Positions 13,330-15,549 of a DNA stretch of 15,549 nucleotides are shown here, piece after piece. The notes under the pieces were generated by a model. It worked only from the letters and a program-made list of their open reading frames with translations, ran no database searches and was not told the DNA's origin. This DNA comes from Bacteroidales bacterium. Its GTDB lineage: Bacteria > Bacteroidota > Bacteroidia > Bacteroidales > VadinHA17. The first letter of the stretch is position 1, and every line of letters begins with the position of its first letter. The stretch spans positions 1 through 15,549 of the forward strand of contig JAUYBT010000203.1 in the NCBI GenBank assembly GCA_030692905.1. Direction: 5' to 3'. Both the position numbers and the translations under genes were made by a program.

Positions 13330-14754
13330 ATGAACATATGTCTTAATGACAAAATTTTCGATACACTTAGTGGTGTGGTTACATCTGAGAATGTGAAAGC
13401 ATATGTTATTGGAGGTTGGGTAAGGGATTGTATTCTCAAAAGGGATCACCCCGATAAGGATATCGATATTGTTGTTATTGGAAGCGGTATTGAGATAGCC
13501 CGTAAAGCGGCCAGAAAGATAAATCCCGGGATAAAAGTCAGCATCTTCAAAAATTTTGGAACAGCAATGTTCAAAAATGAAGAATATAACATTGAGTTTG
13601 TAGGTGCACGTAAAGAGTCGTATGACAAAGGTTCAAGAAAACCCGTTGTGGAAGACGGAACACTTGAGGATGATCAGAAAAGAAGAGATTTCACCATCAA
13701 TGCACTGGCTATAAGCATCAATAAGGAGACATTCGGGGAGTTTCTTGATCCATTTGGGGGTATTAATGACCTTAAGAAAAAAATTATAAGGACACCTCTT
13801 GACCCCGACAAGACTTTTTCAGATGATCCTTTAAGGATGATGAGAGCCATCAGGTTTGCTAACCAGCTTAATTTCAAAATTGAGGAGAATACATTTAATT
13901 CAATAAATGAAAATGCTGAAAGGATCAGGATTGTTTCGCCTGAAAGGATTGCCACTGAACTGAATAAAATAATAATGTGCGAGCGTCCTTCAAAAGGATT
14001 TATCCTTCTTGAAAAGGCAGGTCTTCTTAAAATTATTTTCCCTGAGCTTGATAATCTGAAAGGAGTGGAAACAAAAGAAGGAAAGGCGCATAAAGACAAT
14101 TTTCATCATTCAATAAAAGTGCTTGACAATATAAGTAAGAACACTGATAATGTTTGGCTTAGATGGGCTGCTCTTCTTCACGATATTGCCAAACCTGTTA
14201 CAAAGAAATACTCGCTTGATACCGGCTGGTCATTCCATGGACATGAATATGTAGGTTCTAAAATGATTCCCGATATATTCAGGGAGCTCAAGCTTCCTCT
14301 GAATGAGAAGATGAAATATGTTCAGAAAATAATTGATCTTCATCTCAGGCCAATTGCACTGTCGCAAGAGTTAGTAACCGATTCTGCAGTAAGAAGATTA
14401 TTATTTGAAGCAGGCGATGATATTGACGATCTGATGATATTGTGCGAGGCTGATATAACGTCAAAGAATGAAGCAAAAAAAACGAAGCATCTTGAAAATT
14501 TCAGAATTGTCAGGAATAAACTGAAAGAGATTGAAGAAAAGGATGAAATAAGAAATTTTCAACCCCCGGTTGATGGAAGAGAGATTATCATGGCTTTTGG
14601 AATAAAACCCGGAAAAGAGGTTGGAATAATAAAAAATGCAATCAGGGAGGCCATACTTGATGGGATAATCCCGAACGAACATGAATCTGCCAGAAAATTA
14701 ATGCTGGAAAAGGGAAAAGAGATTGGCCTGACTCCCACTGATGCAACTATCTGA
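13330..14754 (+). CDS. cca: HD-domain CCA tRNA nucleotidyltransferase / poly(A) polymerase family protein
   Basis: This protein is likely to build or repair the 3' CCA end of tRNAs. The 474-residue product starts with a class II nucleotidyltransferase domain: motif A with GGWVRD (28-33) and the metal-binding D44/D46 of DKDIDIVV, then RRDFTINALAI (118-128), the DDPLRMMRAIRFANQLNF segment (165-182) and SPERIATELNKI (203-214). A C-terminal HD domain follows, with H259/H260 and the LLHDIAKP dyad H284-D285, plus later H303/H305, consistent with phosphodiesterase or phosphatase activity. The ATG at 13330 fits the promoter position. It is the only CCA-like gene seen here. A role as poly(A) polymerase cannot be excluded from sequence alone. 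The last 8 bp overlap the convergent downstream gene. Confidence 0.88.
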   Translation: MNICLNDKIFDTLSGVVTSENVKAYVIGGWVRDCILKRDHPDKDIDIVVIGSGIEIARKAARKINPGIKVSIFKNFGTAMFKNEEYNIEFVGARKESYDKGSRKPVVEDGTLEDDQKRRDFTINALAISINKETFGEFLDPFGGINDLKKKIIRTPLDPDKTFSDDPLRMMRAIRFANQLNFKIEENTFNSINENAERIRIVSPERIATELNKIIMCERPSKGFILLEKAGLLKIIFPELDNLKGVETKEGKAHKDNFHHSIKVLDNISKNTDNVWLRWAALLHDIAKPVTKKYSLDTGWSFHGHEYVGSKMIPDIFRELKLPLNEKMKYVQKIIDLHLRPIALSQELVTDSAVRRLLFEAGDDIDDLMILCEADITSKNEAKKTKHLENFRIVRNKLKEIEEKDEIRNFQPPVDGREIIMAFGIKPGKEVGIIKNAIREAILDGIIPNEHESARKLMLEKGKEIGLTPTDATI

Positions 14755-15549
14755 ACCTAAGATCGAGTAAAACCGGAAGGTGATCGCTGTATCCTCCCTG
14801 GTACCTGTATCCGCGATACGTTGAAAGAGGACTGAATCCAGGATATTTAGGGTCTTTCTTCAAAAGAAAATCAGGCTTGAAAATACTTAACATTTTTACA
14901 TCGGTATACAGACCCGTATCAGAGGATAAAAGAATATCTGACACTATTACCTGGTCAATCATTTCCCATGTTCCCATATAACGATATGTTCCAAGGCCAT
15001 TACCTGCCATGCTTTCTGACAGATTTACCAGGAAATTGCCTGAATAAGAAGGTTTAATAAGTGACTTAATCACCTGATCGTCAGGGGTACAGTTAAAATC
15101 TCCTAAAATAATAACTCTTGCCCCTGCAGAGCTTCTCGCATTTATTGAATCAACCTTCTCTCTGACCATGGCAGCAATTTTCAATCTTTGACTCTCTCCG
15201 GCAAGAACCCCGCCCCTTCTCGAAGGCCAATGATTTACAATAAGATGTACGGTATCTGTACTAATCACCAATTTAGTATAAAGGATACTTCTGGAGGTAA
15301 AGTCTTCCTTTTTAATATCTGATGGAATCCAATACCGGTAGTCAAGAACATTGGTACAATCTTTTCTGTAAATCAGGCAAACATCAATGCCTCTCTGATC
15401 GGGAGATTCCTCATGGATAATTCCATATTTATATTTTGACAAAAAGGTACCATAAACAAGATCCTCAAGCACTTTCCTGTTTTCCACTTCACAAAAGGCA
15501 ACCACTGCAGGTGGGTTCCACTCACCTGCTGCAACAATTGTCTTATATA
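14747..15549 (-). CDS. Endonuclease/exonuclease/phosphatase-family protein (5' partial)
   Basis: This is a metal-dependent phosphodiesterase-fold protein, either nuclease or phosphatase. The frame is open to the window edge, so the start is missing and 266 C-terminal residues are visible. A GTG at 15505 is not the start, because conserved sequence (WNPPAVVAFCEVEN) runs upstream through it. Visible EEP motifs are the metal-binding Glu in FCEVENRKVLEDL, RGIDVCLIYR, NHWPSRRGG (105-113), GDFN (149-152) with following PDD, and the catalytic C-terminal SDHLPV (254-259). All the catalytic positions expected in the visible part are present. The missing N-terminus may hold a signal peptide, as is common in Bacteroidota members of this type. 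The substrate is unknown. Confidence 0.88.
   Translation of the reverse strand, partial: YKTIVAAGEWNPPAVVAFCEVENRKVLEDLVYGTFLSKYKYGIIHEESPDQRGIDVCLIYRKDCTNVLDYRYWIPSDIKKEDFTSRSILYTKLVISTDTVHLIVNHWPSRRGGVLAGESQRLKIAAMVREKVDSINARSSAGARVIILGDFNCTPDDQVIKSLIKPSYSGNFLVNLSESMAGNGLGTYRYMGTWEMIDQVIVSDILLSSDTGLYTDVKMLSIFKPDFLLKKDPKYPGFSPLSTYRGYRYQGGYSDHLPVLLDLRFR

Noticed and set aside
13446..14099. Minus-strand open frames antisense to the CCA-adding enzyme gene
   Set aside because: They are shadows of a gene with conserved motifs throughout.
1..15549. A defence, phage or biosynthetic gene system
   Set aside because: Every full-length gene belongs to a common housekeeping or envelope family, and no nuclease-ATPase pairs, integrases, transposases or phage genes were seen beyond xseAB and the EEP protein.

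Overview
The window looks like ordinary chromosome from a member of the Bacteroidota, most likely an uncultured Bacteroidales or Marinilabiliales relative. The evidence is the protein types (Bacteroidota-style PanB, Fmt, DnaK and an RprX/RprY-like two-component pair), the AT-rich composition, the near absence of Shine-Dalgarno sequences, and several upstream sequences that match the Bacteroidota -7 promoter element TAnnTTTG. All full-length genes are intact. I see no tRNA, rRNA, CRISPR array, transposase, integrase or phage gene.

Layout. 1-2012 (+): the 3' part of ribBA (riboflavin) followed by fmt (initiator tRNA formylation). 1987-3015 (-): a glucosaminidase/LysM lipoprotein whose end overlaps fmt tail to tail. 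3016-3247: a divergent promoter region filled by an inverted-repeat element built from about 10-bp TGCCTAAAG-like units. 3248-3727 (+): cytidine deaminase. 3731-6069 (-): response regulator and histidine kinase, kinase first in the transcript, with a helically phased TTAAC array upstream. 6208-7715 (-): panB then an RluA-type pseudouridine synthase. 7716-8116: a non-coding divergent region with two G/C-run hairpin repeats. 8117-10027 (+): dnaK, then a strong terminator. 10177-12641 (+): an exported MORN-like repeat protein, xseA and xseB (exonuclease VII), with a perfect 28-bp palindrome between the two subunit genes. 12647-12670: a probably bidirectional terminator. 12819-13178 (-): thioredoxin. 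13330-14754 (+): HD-domain CCA-adding enzyme. 14747-15549 (-): an endonuclease/exonuclease/phosphatase-family protein that runs off the window.

The genes are mostly housekeeping (cofactor synthesis, tRNA and RNA modification, protein folding, DNA repair, redox, cell wall turnover) and do not form one pathway. I did not find a convincing new multi-gene system. The interesting material is between the genes: the phased TTAAC array as a candidate autoregulatory operator of the two-component system, the REP-like palindrome inside xseAB, the TGCCTAAAG inverted-repeat element, the two G/C-run repeats upstream of dnaK, and a possible 30-residue ORF behind a five-codon mini-ORF near 12.7 kb.
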